Shown here one piece after another: positions 6,517 to 14,946 of a DNA stretch of 20,902 bases. Made by a program: the position numbers and the translations under genes. The stretch's first letter is position 1. Every line of letters begins with the position of its first letter. The stretch is from JANNHK01 sp034408875 (GTDB lineage: Bacteria > Actinomycetota > Acidimicrobiia > IMCC26256 > PALSA-610): NCBI GenBank assembly GCA_034408875.1, contig JAWXCJ010000173.1, forward strand, positions 1-20,902, given 5' to 3'. Below the pieces are notes generated by a model. The model was given only the letters and a program-made list of their open reading frames with translations, was not told the DNA's origin and ran no database searches.

Positions 6517-8178
6517 CTAGAGGCGTTCGAGTTCGGCGTCGAGGTAGCGGGTGCGGCAGAGGTTGCGTTGCAACTTGCCTGACGACGTCTTGGGCAGGGT
6601 GCCGGCTCGCACCAACACCACTTCTTCGGGCGGGGCGCCGACGACGGCCCGTACTCGATCCGCGACCTCGGCCCGGGTGCCCGCGCCGCCTTCGCGAGCT
6701 TCGGCGACGACGATCAGGGCTTCGCGACCCTTGCGGCCTTCGGTTCCGAACGCGATGACGTTGCCCGTTCGCACCCCTTCGATGCCGGAGACGGCGCGCT
6801 CTACGTCCTGCGGGTACACGTTTCTGCCACCGAGGATGATGACGTCCTTGATGCGCCCGCAGATCACGAGTTCGCCGTCGACGAGGTAGCCGAGGTCGCC
6901 GGTGCGGAGCCAGCCATCGTTGAATACCTCGCGTGTCGCGTCGGGCTGCTTGTAGTAGCCGGGCGTCACCGACGCGCCACTGATCTCGACTTCGCCGACT
7001 TCGCGGTCGCGCATCGGCTTGTCGGTCGCGGGGTCGCAGACGCGCACGTGCAATCCCAGAACCGGGCGGCCGAGTTTCGTGAGGCGCCGGGCGCCCGGGT
7101 CGGACTCCATGACCGCGGCGGCGTACTTGTCGGTTTCGAGGACGCGACCGTCGACGATGTCGACCGCGAGACCCGCGTTGGGTTCGGGGAACGTGACCGC
7201 GAGCGTTGCTTCGGCCATGCCGAACGCGGGGAACACCGCGCCCGGGTCGAGTCCGTGCCGCGCGCCCGCTTCGACGAAGTTCTCGACCGCGTCGGGGTCG
7301 ACTGGTTCGGCACCGTTGAGGGCAATGCGCCAGCTCGACAGGTCCAAGTCCTCGAGCCGGCGCAGCGCGCGGGCGGCGAGTGCGTACGAGAAGTTGGGGC
7401 CGGCCGTGGCCGTGCCGCCCGCGTCCGACATCCACTGCATCCATTGTGCGGGTGCGGCGAGAAAGTCCTGCGGGGCCGCGAGCGAGAGGTTCAACCCCAT
7501 CGTCATGGGAATCGTCAGCAGCCCGATGAGCCCCATGTCGTGGTACAGCGGCAGCCACGAAACGGCGACGTCGTCGGACTTGAGGGCCATACCGTGCGCG
7601 ATCGCGTCGAGGTTCGCGGTGACGCACCGGTGCGGGAGCATCACGCCCTTGGGCTCCGAGGTCGATCCGCTCGTGTACTGGAGGATCGCAAGCGCGTCGG
7701 GGTCGTCGGCAGGCCGGTCGTAACGGTCGGACCGGATCGGGGCCGCGAACAGTTCGTCGAGAAGCGCGACGGGAGGATCGCCCGGCTGCCGGTCGAGGAA
7801 CTCGGCGAGTTGCCCGTCGATGATGACGAGCGCGCTGTCGGCCGCGAGGATGCGCGCTCGCGTCTGGGCCACGAACTCGTCGATCGACCCGAGTCGCATC
7901 GGCAGGGGCAGCATCACCGTCGCCGCACCGCAGAGCCAGGTTGCCTGGATGGCGGTCACGAGCGGACGCGTGGTCGGCCCGAGGATCGCGACGTGGCTTC
8001 CTGGCGCGACACCGCGGGCCTGCAACGTACCGGCGAGGGAGCGAGCCTCGTCGTGGAGCTGAGCCCACGGGACCCACGCCTTGTGGTCTCCCGCGGCCGA
8101 ACCGAGGAAGGTGACGGCGGCCGACGTGCCGGCGGCCGCTTCGAGGCGCGTCAGGAGTGAGGACGAGGCAGACGTCAT
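6517..8178 (-). CDS. Fatty-acyl-AMP ligase (FadD/FAAL family)
   Basis: This ANL-superfamily enzyme activates a fatty acid with ATP to acyl-adenylate, usually for transfer to an acyl carrier protein. In the 553 residues, the P-loop YTSGSTSEPKG is at 168-178, WLPLYHDMGLIG at 208-219, FGMAEATLAVTFPEP at 319-333, the hinge GRIKDVIILGG at 441-451, and the catalytic lysine in LPKTSSGKLQR (Lys535). The YHDMGLIG and FGMAEATLAV forms favour a FAAL over an acyl-CoA ligase. The ATG at 8178 is chosen; an in-frame GTG lies 15 bases upstream. No acyl carrier, polyketide synthase or peptide synthetase gene is near, so its partner is unknown. It follows the receiver-like gene by 54 bases on the same strand. 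Confidence 0.92.
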   Translation of the reverse strand: MTSASSSLLTRLEAAAGTSAAVTFLGSAAGDHKAWVPWAQLHDEARSLAGTLQARGVAPGSHVAILGPTTRPLVTAIQATWLCGAATVMLPLPMRLGSIDEFVAQTRARILAADSALVIIDGQLAEFLDRQPGDPPVALLDELFAAPIRSDRYDRPADDPDALAILQYTSGSTSEPKGVMLPHRCVTANLDAIAHGMALKSDDVAVSWLPLYHDMGLIGLLTIPMTMGLNLSLAAPQDFLAAPAQWMQWMSDAGGTATAGPNFSYALAARALRRLEDLDLSSWRIALNGAEPVDPDAVENFVEAGARHGLDPGAVFPAFGMAEATLAVTFPEPNAGLAVDIVDGRVLETDKYAAAVMESDPGARRLTKLGRPVLGLHVRVCDPATDKPMRDREVGEVEISGASVTPGYYKQPDATREVFNDGWLRTGDLGYLVDGELVICGRIKDVIILGGRNVYPQDVERAVSGIEGVRTGNVIAFGTEGRKGREALIVVAEAREGGAGTRAEVADRVRAVVGAPPEEVVLVRAGTLPKTSSGKLQRNLCRTRYLDAELERL

Positions 8179-8232
8179 GCCCGTCCGACCCACCCGGGCG
8201 CGCCGGGGTTACATCGAGGTTCGCAGGTTCGG

Positions 8233-8553
8233 CTATGCGCTGGTCAGCGCCGCGGCGACGTCACGGAAGAACCTCGACCTCGGCATCACGATGTCGGCTC
8301 CGGCCGCTCGGGCTGCGTCCATCGCGGCGTTGTCGACGTGGGGCGCAAACGCCACGATGCGGACATCGGGGAGTGCGGCCCGGACGGACGCGACTGCTTC
8401 GCTGCGGCGGCCGAGATCGACGACGACGACATCGACCGGGCTACCGGCGCCGGTACAGGGCGACGAGTCGTCGGCGAACTCGACCTGATCGCCGAGGGCA
8501 GCGGCGACGCGGGAGCGATCGAGCAGATCGGGAACGATCGCAACGACGCGCAC
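8233..8553 (-). CDS. Small receiver-like (CheY-fold) protein, probably atypical
   Basis: This 106-residue protein has the alternating strand/helix pattern of a response-regulator receiver domain and no output domain. VVAIVPDLLDRSRV supplies acidic residues after strand 1, VVVVDLGR offers Asp46 in the phosphoacceptor position, and AGADIVMPRSRF resembles strand 5. The usual Thr/Ser of strand 4 is Ala (IVAFAPH), and the conserved Lys of strand 5 is missing (MPRSRF). Phosphorylation is therefore doubtful. The GTG at 8553 is 12 bases after the stop of the HTH-GAF-PAS gene, with CGGAG five bases before it, so the two are co-translated and probably work together. The receiver assignment rests on pattern, not on an alignment. 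Confidence 0.72.
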   Translation of the reverse strand: MRVVAIVPDLLDRSRVAAALGDQVEFADDSSPCTGAGSPVDVVVVDLGRRSEAVASVRAALPDVRIVAFAPHVDNAAMDAARAAGADIVMPRSRFFRDVAAALTSA

Positions 8554-8565
8554 TCGTGCTCCGGC

Positions 8566-9678
8566 CTACGGAAGTTCGTAGCCGACGACCACAAGAGCTT
8601 GTGGTTCGGACCTCGGATCGCGTACGACGCCATGGTGGGCGGCGATCGCGACGGCCTCGCCGTCGCGCACGAGCGTGCGGTGCACGTCGATGTACGGCAG
8701 TTCGCCCACGAGAAGGCGCTTGACCACGTGGGCTTGTGCGTCCTGCTCGTCGGGGATGGCGAGGGTCGGGAGTTCGCGGCCGATGATCTCGGAGCGAGGA
8801 ATCGAGCTCAAGGACAGGCACGCTTCGTTGACTGCCACTACGCGCGCGGCCGCGTCGCAGAGGACTTCGGCCATGCAGTCTTCGTCGAGGGCGCGATCGA
8901 GTGGGTCGCCGCCGGCGACGCGTTCCATGACCGCTTGGCGCCGTTCGTGGGCTTCCTGCACGAGGTGGGCCCGGTCGAGGGCGGTACCGACCATCTGGGT
9001 GAGTCGGCGCACGAGACCGACGTCGTCGTCGGTGTACGGACGCCCGGGCGCGTCGCGTGTCACGCTGACGACAGCGCGGGCGACGCCGCTCGAGATCGCG
9101 GGCGCGACCACGAGGCTGTGGACACCACCGCCGTCGAGGTGTTGCAGCATTTCCGGCGGGATCTTGGCGCGTACACCGTCCTGAGGTACGTGGGCCATGA
9201 CGACGATGTCGCCCGATGCCACGGCGAGGCCCGCCGGTTGCCGGTTGAGCGGAAGGGTGTGCCGGGCCGCGGCCGCGGCCGCGATGGCCCGGCGCCGAGG
9301 ATCGACGTGACGAACCGGGCCGCCGACGAAGTGGCATCCGTCGCGGGACAGCGGCCGCACCATGACGACGTCGCCGAGATGCTCGGCGAGTGCGTCGGCG
9401 ACCATCTCGAGAACGGGTTCGGCGCCGGCGCCCGGAGTGTCGAGTGCGATCCGGATGTCGCGGATCATGTCGTCGAGTGTGCGGGCGGTGCCGCGGGCGA
9501 CGGGTTCCTCGGGAACCCGACGGATGGCGTCGCGTTCGGCGAGGTAACGGGCGATCGCGGCGTCGGAGATCTCGTAGCCGCCCCCGACCCGAACCGCGGC
9601 GAGGCGACCCGACCGCACGAGCTTGTACGCGGTCTGGTAGTGGACTCCGAGGTGGCGGGCGGCTTGCTTCAGGTTCAC
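8566..9678 (-). CDS. HTH (excisionase/MerR-like) - GAF - PAS domain regulator
   Basis: This 370-residue, probably cytoplasmic sensor-regulator opens with MNLKQAARHLGVHYQTAYKL and VRVGGGYEISDAAIARYL (1-46), the helix-turn-helix plus wing of excisionase-type DNA-binding domains. Residues about 85-240 look like a GAF domain, and about 268-368 like a PAS domain (VLCDAAARVVAVNEACLSL then IIGRELPTLAI). No histidine-kinase, GGDEF or phosphatase motif is visible. The GTG at 9678 is preferred because the HTH begins there; the upstream open frame is not protein-like. The ribosome binding site is weak (TGGAA). It is followed at 12 bases by the receiver-like gene, and the pair could form an unusual sensing unit. 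The ligand is unknown. Confidence 0.8.
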   Translation of the reverse strand: MNLKQAARHLGVHYQTAYKLVRSGRLAAVRVGGGYEISDAAIARYLAERDAIRRVPEEPVARGTARTLDDMIRDIRIALDTPGAGAEPVLEMVADALAEHLGDVVMVRPLSRDGCHFVGGPVRHVDPRRRAIAAAAAARHTLPLNRQPAGLAVASGDIVVMAHVPQDGVRAKIPPEMLQHLDGGGVHSLVVAPAISSGVARAVVSVTRDAPGRPYTDDDVGLVRRLTQMVGTALDRAHLVQEAHERRQAVMERVAGGDPLDRALDEDCMAEVLCDAAARVVAVNEACLSLSSIPRSEIIGRELPTLAIPDEQDAQAHVVKRLLVGELPYIDVHRTLVRDGEAVAIAAHHGVVRDPRSEPQALVVVGYELP

Positions 9679-9844
9679 GACAAATTCCAGACCAACGCCG
9701 GGCGACAGCCCATGTTGCCGTATCCGGGCCCACGGAAACAGACCAAACCGGCCTGTCGCAAATGACGCGAGCGTGTCATGGTGCCCAGACCGTCCAATGA
9801 CCATCCTCAAGAGGGCCCGATCCGACTACGCGACTGTGGATCCC
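9679..9844. other. Intergenic region upstream of the HTH-GAF-PAS gene
   Basis: This 166-base region between nhaA and the regulator gene contains two copies of CAGACCAA (9688-9695 and 9739-9746), 51 bases apart. It also has an imperfect dyad ATGAC/GTCAT (9762-9779). On the minus strand, TTGGTC and TACGGC lie 18 bases apart and form a weak promoter candidate. Autoregulation by the downstream HTH protein is possible but untested. Confidence 0.25.
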
Positions 9845-10966
9845 TCACTCGTCAGGCGGGTCGGTTGCGTTGGGCCCTCCCCACAGGATCGCGACGGCGA
9901 TCACGCCACTCGCGATCGAACCCAGCAGCACTCCGATCTTCGCATCGGCGAGCGGCCCTCGGCCAGACCCGAACGCGAGATCGGCGACGAACAGCGAAAC
10001 GGTGAACCCGATCCCGGCCAGGGCACCCGCCCCGAGAACGTGCCGGCGAGTGAGCCCGGCCGGCATTCGGCCGATGCCGATGCGCGCCGCGGCCACGGTC
10101 GCGCCCGTGACACCGACGAACTTGCCGACCACGAGGCCGGTGATGACCGCCCACGTCAGCGTCTCGCCCAGCGCATCCTGCAAGCCCCCGCCGGTTACGA
10201 CGACGCCGGCGTTGGCCAGCGCGAACAACGGAATGACGGCGAAACTCGTCACCGGATGCAGCTTGTGCTCGAGCGATTCAACCTCGCGAACGGGCATGCA
10301 CAGCGCGAGGATGACGCCCGCGATCGTCGCGTGGATGCCCGACTCGTGGACGCAGAACCAGAGCGCGAGACCGGGTAACACGTAGGCGAGCGGATTCGTG
10401 ACGCGCGCGAGGCGCAACGCGAGCACGACGAGCAGCACGACTGCGGAGGCGGCGAACCATTCGGGGTGCAGGCCGTGTCCGTAGAACAGCGCGATCACAA
10501 CGATGGCACCGATGTCGTCGATGATCGCGAGCGTGAGGACGAACAGCTTCAGCGCCGCCGGTGCGCGCCGCCCGAGCACCGCCATGATGCCGACGACGAA
10601 CGCGATGTCGGTCGCGATCGGAATGCCCCAGCCGTCGGCCGCGTCGGTTCCGGCGGTCCACGCCAGGTAGACGAGTGCGGGGACGACCATGCCCCCGGCG
10701 GCCGCGATCGCGGGTAGCGCGGCCGTACGAGGGTCGCGTAGCTCGCCGACCGTCAGCTCCCGCTTGATCTCGAGGCCGACGACGAAGAAGAACAACGCCA
10801 TCAGCCCGTCGTTGATCCACACGCGGCTGTCGTCGGTCCACACGTCGGCGTAGGAGCCCGACGCAGTATTGGCCCAGATCAGGGCTGTGATCGTCGCCGC
10901 GAGCAGGGCGACGCCGCCGGCCGCCTCGGTGCGGAGAAACTCGCGTACCGCAGTGGCGCGGGTCAT
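9845..10966 (-). CDS. nhaA: Na+/H+ antiporter NhaA
   Basis: NhaA is an inner-membrane antiporter that exports Na+ or Li+ in exchange for protons. The 373 residues are highly hydrophobic, with about a dozen membrane segments. Family signatures are NDGLMALFFFVVGLEIKREL (52-71), ATDIAFVVGIMAVLGRR (118-134) with the Asp120 equivalent of E. coli Asp133, and LAIIDDIGAI (146-155) with Asp150-Asp151, the ion-binding pair. The C-terminal AGALAGIGFTVSLFVADLAF is also typical. The ATG at 10966 is supported by GGAGGG just upstream, one of the few clear Shine-Dalgarno sequences in the window. The FrhB-like gene ends 52 bases upstream on the same strand. The C-terminus is short, with no thioredoxin-like extension. 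Confidence 0.96.
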   Translation of the reverse strand: MTRATAVREFLRTEAAGGVALLAATITALIWANTASGSYADVWTDDSRVWINDGLMALFFFVVGLEIKRELTVGELRDPRTAALPAIAAAGGMVVPALVYLAWTAGTDAADGWGIPIATDIAFVVGIMAVLGRRAPAALKLFVLTLAIIDDIGAIVVIALFYGHGLHPEWFAASAVVLLVVLALRLARVTNPLAYVLPGLALWFCVHESGIHATIAGVILALCMPVREVESLEHKLHPVTSFAVIPLFALANAGVVVTGGGLQDALGETLTWAVITGLVVGKFVGVTGATVAAARIGIGRMPAGLTRRHVLGAGALAGIGFTVSLFVADLAFGSGRGPLADAKIGVLLGSIASGVIAVAILWGGPNATDPPDE

Positions 10967-11018
10967 GACCCTCCGTTGCCGACCAGTCTTCCCGGCGCGC
11001 CGCTTGTCGGTTGTGGAC

Positions 11019-12164
11019 TTACTTGCTCGGTAGTACTCGCGGTTCGGGGAGTGCGAACTCGGGCCAACGCTTGCGCGACTTCGCAGACAGCTTGTGCATG
11101 AGCGCGATCGCGTCGGGGTCGTCGTCGCCGGGGCGAACCTCGATGACACCGTCGTCGAGCATGCGTTGCATCAGTTCGCGGCCGGCGTCGGTGCGCACGA
11201 TCGTCAGTGTCCAGTCGTTGTACTTGCCGATGCCGCCGGTCGAGATGTCGGCGTGCTCGGCCGCGAAGTCGGGACACATCTTGCACCCCTCACGCGTCCA
11301 CGCGTGGCACTCCTTCAGCGGTACCTCGTGGTAATCGCCGTTCTTCATCCAGATCTGGAAGACGCCCTTGATGTTCATCTTCTTCATCTCGGACTTCTTG
11401 AGCCCGTACTTCCCCTCGAAGAGCTCCTCGAAGATCGCGTCGTCGAACGTCTTCGAACACAACAACCCGATGTTGAGCGAGAGCCGGCGTCCGACCTTGC
11501 CCGCCTTGCGTTGCTTCATCGCCGGCGGCACCGACGACTGGCATGACATGCCGACGAGCGCGATGCGCTCGTCTTCCTTCTCGAGGTCCTGGTACGCGAG
11601 CGTGTTGGCCGAATAGGTGTAGCGACTCCCGGCCGACGCGATGACTTCCGCGCGAGTCCGAGCGATACCGGGAATCGCCTTCCAGCTCGTCCCGTCGCCT
11701 TCGAGATACGACACGAGCGCGGCGTCGATGATGTCGTGCTCGAGCGCGTACACGAGCAGAGCCGACACGAGACCGCCGTCCTGGCCGACCTCGTGCAGTT
11801 CACCGTCAGACGCGCGTGCGAGGCAGATGTCCTTGAAGACACCCGACACTTCGTCCTGTGTCCGTTCGCGTCCGAACAAGAAGGTGTCGATCTCGGGTTC
11901 CCAGGCGCGAAAGCGTGGGCACGCCCGAGTGCACGACGTGCACGCCTTGTCGCCGTGACTGCAGTCGGCCGGCCCGCCGTACTCCTCGATCTGGATCGGC
12001 TTGTACCTGCCGCCCTCGTCGTCGTATCCGAGGACGTCGTGCGGACACGCGATCACGCATCCCGCGCACCCGGTGCACAACCCGCTCGTGACGACCTCGT
12101 CGTAGAGGTGTTTCCACGAGAACGTCCAGCGTTCCTTCTTGGGTTCGACCTCGGCCGCGGTCAC
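11019..12164 (-). CDS. Coenzyme F420 hydrogenase/dehydrogenase beta-subunit-like iron-sulfur flavoprotein
   Basis: This 381-residue protein is of the FrhB family, whose members move electrons between F420 or ferredoxin and a substrate through FAD and Fe-S clusters. The N-terminus has LCTGCAGCVIAC (Cys30, 33, 36, 40), then CSHGDKACTSCTRAC (Cys68, 75, 78, 82). These look like two [4Fe-4S] sites. GQDGGLVSALLVYAL (127-141) is the family flavin/F420 region, and CHAWTREGCKMC (Cys286, 294, 297) is a third cysteine group. The GTG at 12164 is 11 bases after the S15-like gene and has no Shine-Dalgarno; a TANNNT lies 8 bases upstream. No hydrogenase or formate dehydrogenase subunit is nearby, so the partner is unknown. 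Confidence 0.9.
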   Translation of the reverse strand: MTAAEVEPKKERWTFSWKHLYDEVVTSGLCTGCAGCVIACPHDVLGYDDEGGRYKPIQIEEYGGPADCSHGDKACTSCTRACPRFRAWEPEIDTFLFGRERTQDEVSGVFKDICLARASDGELHEVGQDGGLVSALLVYALEHDIIDAALVSYLEGDGTSWKAIPGIARTRAEVIASAGSRYTYSANTLAYQDLEKEDERIALVGMSCQSSVPPAMKQRKAGKVGRRLSLNIGLLCSKTFDDAIFEELFEGKYGLKKSEMKKMNIKGVFQIWMKNGDYHEVPLKECHAWTREGCKMCPDFAAEHADISTGGIGKYNDWTLTIVRTDAGRELMQRMLDDGVIEVRPGDDDPDAIALMHKLSAKSRKRWPEFALPEPRVLPSK

Positions 12165-12172
12165 GGGCGGCG

Positions 12173-12178
12173 AGTCTA
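12173..12178 (-). promoter_or_regulatory. Putative -10 element of the FrhB-like gene, starting with the upstream stop codon
   Basis: TAGACT on the minus strand is followed by 8 bases and the GTG start. Its TAG is the stop codon of the S15-like gene. It suggests that the FrhB-like gene can be transcribed separately from the surface-protein gene. Confidence 0.38.
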
Positions 12179-14887
12179 GGGGGTACGCCTCCGCCGCTTC
12201 CTGGGCGTGACTTCGGCGTACGCGGGTGACGACCCGGGCGTGCGGGTCGCAAGGACGATCATGCCGCCGATGATCAAGAGCGCCGCCGCGGTGAGCCCGA
12301 TTTCGCGGCTGCTGTCGCCGGTCATTGCCAGCCCGTCGCTTGTCTGCTGGTCGAACGCGGTCTGGTCGAACTCGCCGGAGGTCTCGGAGAGCCCGAGCTC
12401 CTCGTCGTAGCTCTCGTCGAAACTTTCGTCCTCGGTGAAGCCGTCGTCGAACTCTTCGTCGTAGTCGCAGAACCCGCCCGAGCCGACCTCTTTGGTACCA
12501 CCACATGTATCGGCGTACGCCTCGAGTGCGCTGCCGAAGTTGGATCCGGCGTAGAGGTCGTCACACGCCACCATGTCACCCGCCTGGCACTGCTGCGCGA
12601 GCGGGTACAGCGGGTCGTTCGGGTCGAGCTGCTCGAACGTGACGGTCTGACCGGTGAAGTCGGGGTCTTCGAGGTCCTCGGGCGGAAGCGTGGTCGTGGT
12701 TTCGACGCTCTCCTGTTGCGCCAGCGCCGCCGGGGCGACGACGGCGCGGGCCGCGGCGGCGACTTCGGGGTCCGGCTCGGGTTGGCGACCGGTCGAGCCG
12801 AGGCGGCACGGCTGGCCGCGCAGCGAGCCGCACGCGGGAGCGGTGTCGGCAACGGCGATGTTCGGCACCACCGGCAGCGTGACGCGTGATGCGTGCCCGA
12901 CCGAGTGGCCGACGTCGACGCCGACGGCGGGCGATGCGCCGAAGCCCCACAGCGGTTGGTTGCCGCCGGGCGCTTCGACGGCGATGCGGATGCGGGAACC
13001 GGCCCGGAATGCGTGCGCGAACGGGAGGAACTCGACCCGGGCGGCGGTGAACTCGCCTGCGGGCAGCGGCGCGTTGTCGGCCTCGGCGTGGCTGGTGCGG
13101 TGACTCGCGCGCAGCCAGCCGCTCTGCACGTACGTGACGCTGCCGTCGGCTGCGACCTCGGTGAGCGTGACTTCGAGGTCGACGTCGGTGGCCGCGGTGC
13201 GAACCCACAGGTCCACCGCGCCGGCTCCGGCCATCACCGTGTCGCCGGCGAGCGGTGCGCTGTCGAACGCGAGGGCGGAACCCGCGGGCGTGGCGCGCCA
13301 CTCGGTGATGCCGGACCCGAGTTTGGTGGCCGGGTCGTGCGTGAATGTGGACGACGCCTGCGCGTCGGCATCGTCGACCTGCGGTGCTTCGGTTCCGAGT
13401 GCGGCGCCCGGGTGGAACCACCAGTCGGTGGCCTGCGCCTCGGTCGGGGGCCACGCCGCGAAGTTCAGCGCGGTCGGCTGGTCGCTGCCGTTCTCGAGCA
13501 CCACGCGCACGCGCGCTTCTGCTTCGTACGCCGCGAGGGCTTCCTCGTACGTCGTGTAGTCGGCAAACCGGTCGGGCCCGAGTTGCACTCCGGCGGTTCC
13601 GAGTTTGCTCTCGATGACGAGCGGCGCGAGCGCGCGCACGTCGTCGGAGACGGTCGGGATACGACGCGCGATGTAAAACTCGAGGAAGTCGTGCCAGCCC
13701 GTGACATCAGCCAGGAGACTGTCGAGCTGCGGACCATTGGTGGCGACCATGCGACCGTTCGCGAGCCGGCTCCACACCGCGGCGAATCCGGCGCCGTTGA
13801 GTTCGTCCTGCCACGTTCCGCTGACGTACGTCGGGATGTCGATGGCCTCGGCGACCGCGACGGGTGCGAGCGGATTGGTTCCCGTCGCGTCGTCGAAGGG
13901 ATACGTGGCGATGACCTCGGCGAGGTCCTGGTTCTGGAGGCGCAACAGTTGGTTCTGCGCGCACTGGGTACCGGTCGCGCCGCCTGCGTCGACGATCGCC
14001 TGCTCCCAGCCGAGTCCGAACGGCTTGGCCTGCTCGGCGCGCGCCTTCGCCCACCACGTGACCAAACCGGTGTTGGGGATGCCGCCGGGGTACAGCGACC
14101 GCCACGGGTCGGCGGCCGCGGCCAGCGGCGCGACCGCGGCCAGGTGCGGCGGCTGCGTCGCGGCGACGGAGAGGTCGGTGCCGGCGGGGTCGGCGATACC
14201 GACGAGTCCGACGGCGCCGTTCGCGACCCACGGCTGCGCTGCGACGACTTCGACGACGTCGTAGCCGTCGGTGGCGAGGATTTGTTCGAAGTAGGAGAGC
14301 GCGCCACCGGAGCAGCCGGTGCCGCGCACGTTGACCGAGACGGTCGCGTAGCCGAGCGACTGCGCGACGAGCGTGCTTGCGGGCGGATTGTTCGGGTCGG
14401 ACGCGGTCGCCGAGTACTCGACGACGGTGGGGTAGGGGCCGGCGTCGGCCGGACCGGGCAGGTGGACGGTCGCGCTGAGCGTCGTGCCGTCGCGGGCGGT
14501 GATGTAGCCGAAGCCTTCGGCGAGCTTCTGCGCGGTGTAATGCGCAGTGTCGGGTGTCGTCGTCGGGGCGAGCACGGTCACGGGCGCGCCGACGGTCGTG
14601 GTGCCGTCGTGCTGCGCTTTGACGCGGTACTTCGTGTCGGGTGCAAGGTCGCGCCACAGCGCGCTCCCGAACTCGTCGGCTACCGCGCTCCCCACCACGG
14701 CGCCGGATTCGTTCTCGAGGTCGAGTTGTGCGCCGGGAGCCGCGTGGACGACGGATACCTGTCCGACGCTGCCGCGCGTGTCGAAGGCGCCGTCGATCGC
14801 GGGCGCGCGCGACGTCGGAGCGGCCGCAACCGCCACGACGAGAAGGAGCGCCGGAACGCCCCAGTACCACTTTCCCCTACTGCGCAC
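12176..14887 (-). CDS. Sortase-anchored S15/CocE-like surface protein, catalytic residues apparently lost
   Basis: This 903-residue secreted protein has a signal peptide (about 1-30) and an Ig- or fibronectin-like N-domain (about 40-105). An alpha/beta-hydrolase domain of the X-Pro dipeptidyl-peptidase/CocE type follows (about 120-420), then a jelly-roll-like domain (about 480-675). Family landmarks are VRGTGCSGG (187-195) and DGYDVVEVVAAQPW (207-220). The nucleophile elbow, normally GxSYxG, reads GIADPAG (230-236), so Ser is replaced by Ala232. The usual GPWxH reads GPQLDS (385-390), so His is gone; only Asp361 remains. After a Thr/Pro linker comes a cysteine-bearing module, a very acidic stretch, LAMTG (853-857), a membrane helix (about 863-880) and an RKRRRR tail. 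This is a LAxTG-type wall-sorting signal. The GTG start has AGGAGG four bases upstream and a good promoter. Confidence 0.88.
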   Translation of the reverse strand: MRSRGKWYWGVPALLLVVAVAAAPTSRAPAIDGAFDTRGSVGQVSVVHAAPGAQLDLENESGAVVGSAVADEFGSALWRDLAPDTKYRVKAQHDGTTTVGAPVTVLAPTTTPDTAHYTAQKLAEGFGYITARDGTTLSATVHLPGPADAGPYPTVVEYSATASDPNNPPASTLVAQSLGYATVSVNVRGTGCSGGALSYFEQILATDGYDVVEVVAAQPWVANGAVGLVGIADPAGTDLSVAATQPPHLAAVAPLAAAADPWRSLYPGGIPNTGLVTWWAKARAEQAKPFGLGWEQAIVDAGGATGTQCAQNQLLRLQNQDLAEVIATYPFDDATGTNPLAPVAVAEAIDIPTYVSGTWQDELNGAGFAAVWSRLANGRMVATNGPQLDSLLADVTGWHDFLEFYIARRIPTVSDDVRALAPLVIESKLGTAGVQLGPDRFADYTTYEEALAAYEAEARVRVVLENGSDQPTALNFAAWPPTEAQATDWWFHPGAALGTEAPQVDDADAQASSTFTHDPATKLGSGITEWRATPAGSALAFDSAPLAGDTVMAGAGAVDLWVRTAATDVDLEVTLTEVAADGSVTYVQSGWLRASHRTSHAEADNAPLPAGEFTAARVEFLPFAHAFRAGSRIRIAVEAPGGNQPLWGFGASPAVGVDVGHSVGHASRVTLPVVPNIAVADTAPACGSLRGQPCRLGSTGRQPEPDPEVAAAARAVVAPAALAQQESVETTTTLPPEDLEDPDFTGQTVTFEQLDPNDPLYPLAQQCQAGDMVACDDLYAGSNFGSALEAYADTCGGTKEVGSGGFCDYDEEFDDGFTEDESFDESYDEELGLSETSGEFDQTAFDQQTSDGLAMTGDSSREIGLTAAALLIIGGMIVLATRTPGSSPAYAEVTPRKRRRRTP

Positions 14888-14891
14888 TCCG

Positions 14892-14897
14892 CCTCCT
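14892..14897 (-). promoter_or_regulatory. Strong Shine-Dalgarno of the S15-like gene
   Basis: AGGAGG on the minus strand lies 4 bases before the GTG at 14887. It decides the start. It stands out because most starts in the window lack any such site. Confidence 0.7.
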
Positions 14898-14914
14898 GGC
14901 CGCGTCCCTCTCCT

Positions 14915-14943
14915 AGCGTACGCGGCCTTACAGAACGTGACAA
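14915..14943 (-). promoter_or_regulatory. Sigma-70-type promoter of the S15-like gene
   Basis: On the minus strand TTGTCA (-35, 14943-14938) and TACGCT (-10, 14920-14915) are separated by exactly 17 bases. This is the only promoter in the window with a clear -35. The start would fall near 14908, which leaves a leader of about 20 bases containing the Shine-Dalgarno. Confidence 0.65.
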
Positions 14944-14946
14944 TCG

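Noticed and set aside
6517..8178. Medium- or long-chain acyl-CoA ligase
   Set aside because: The YHDMGLIG and FGMAEATLAVTFPEP stretches fit fatty-acyl-AMP ligases better. The product is not proven.
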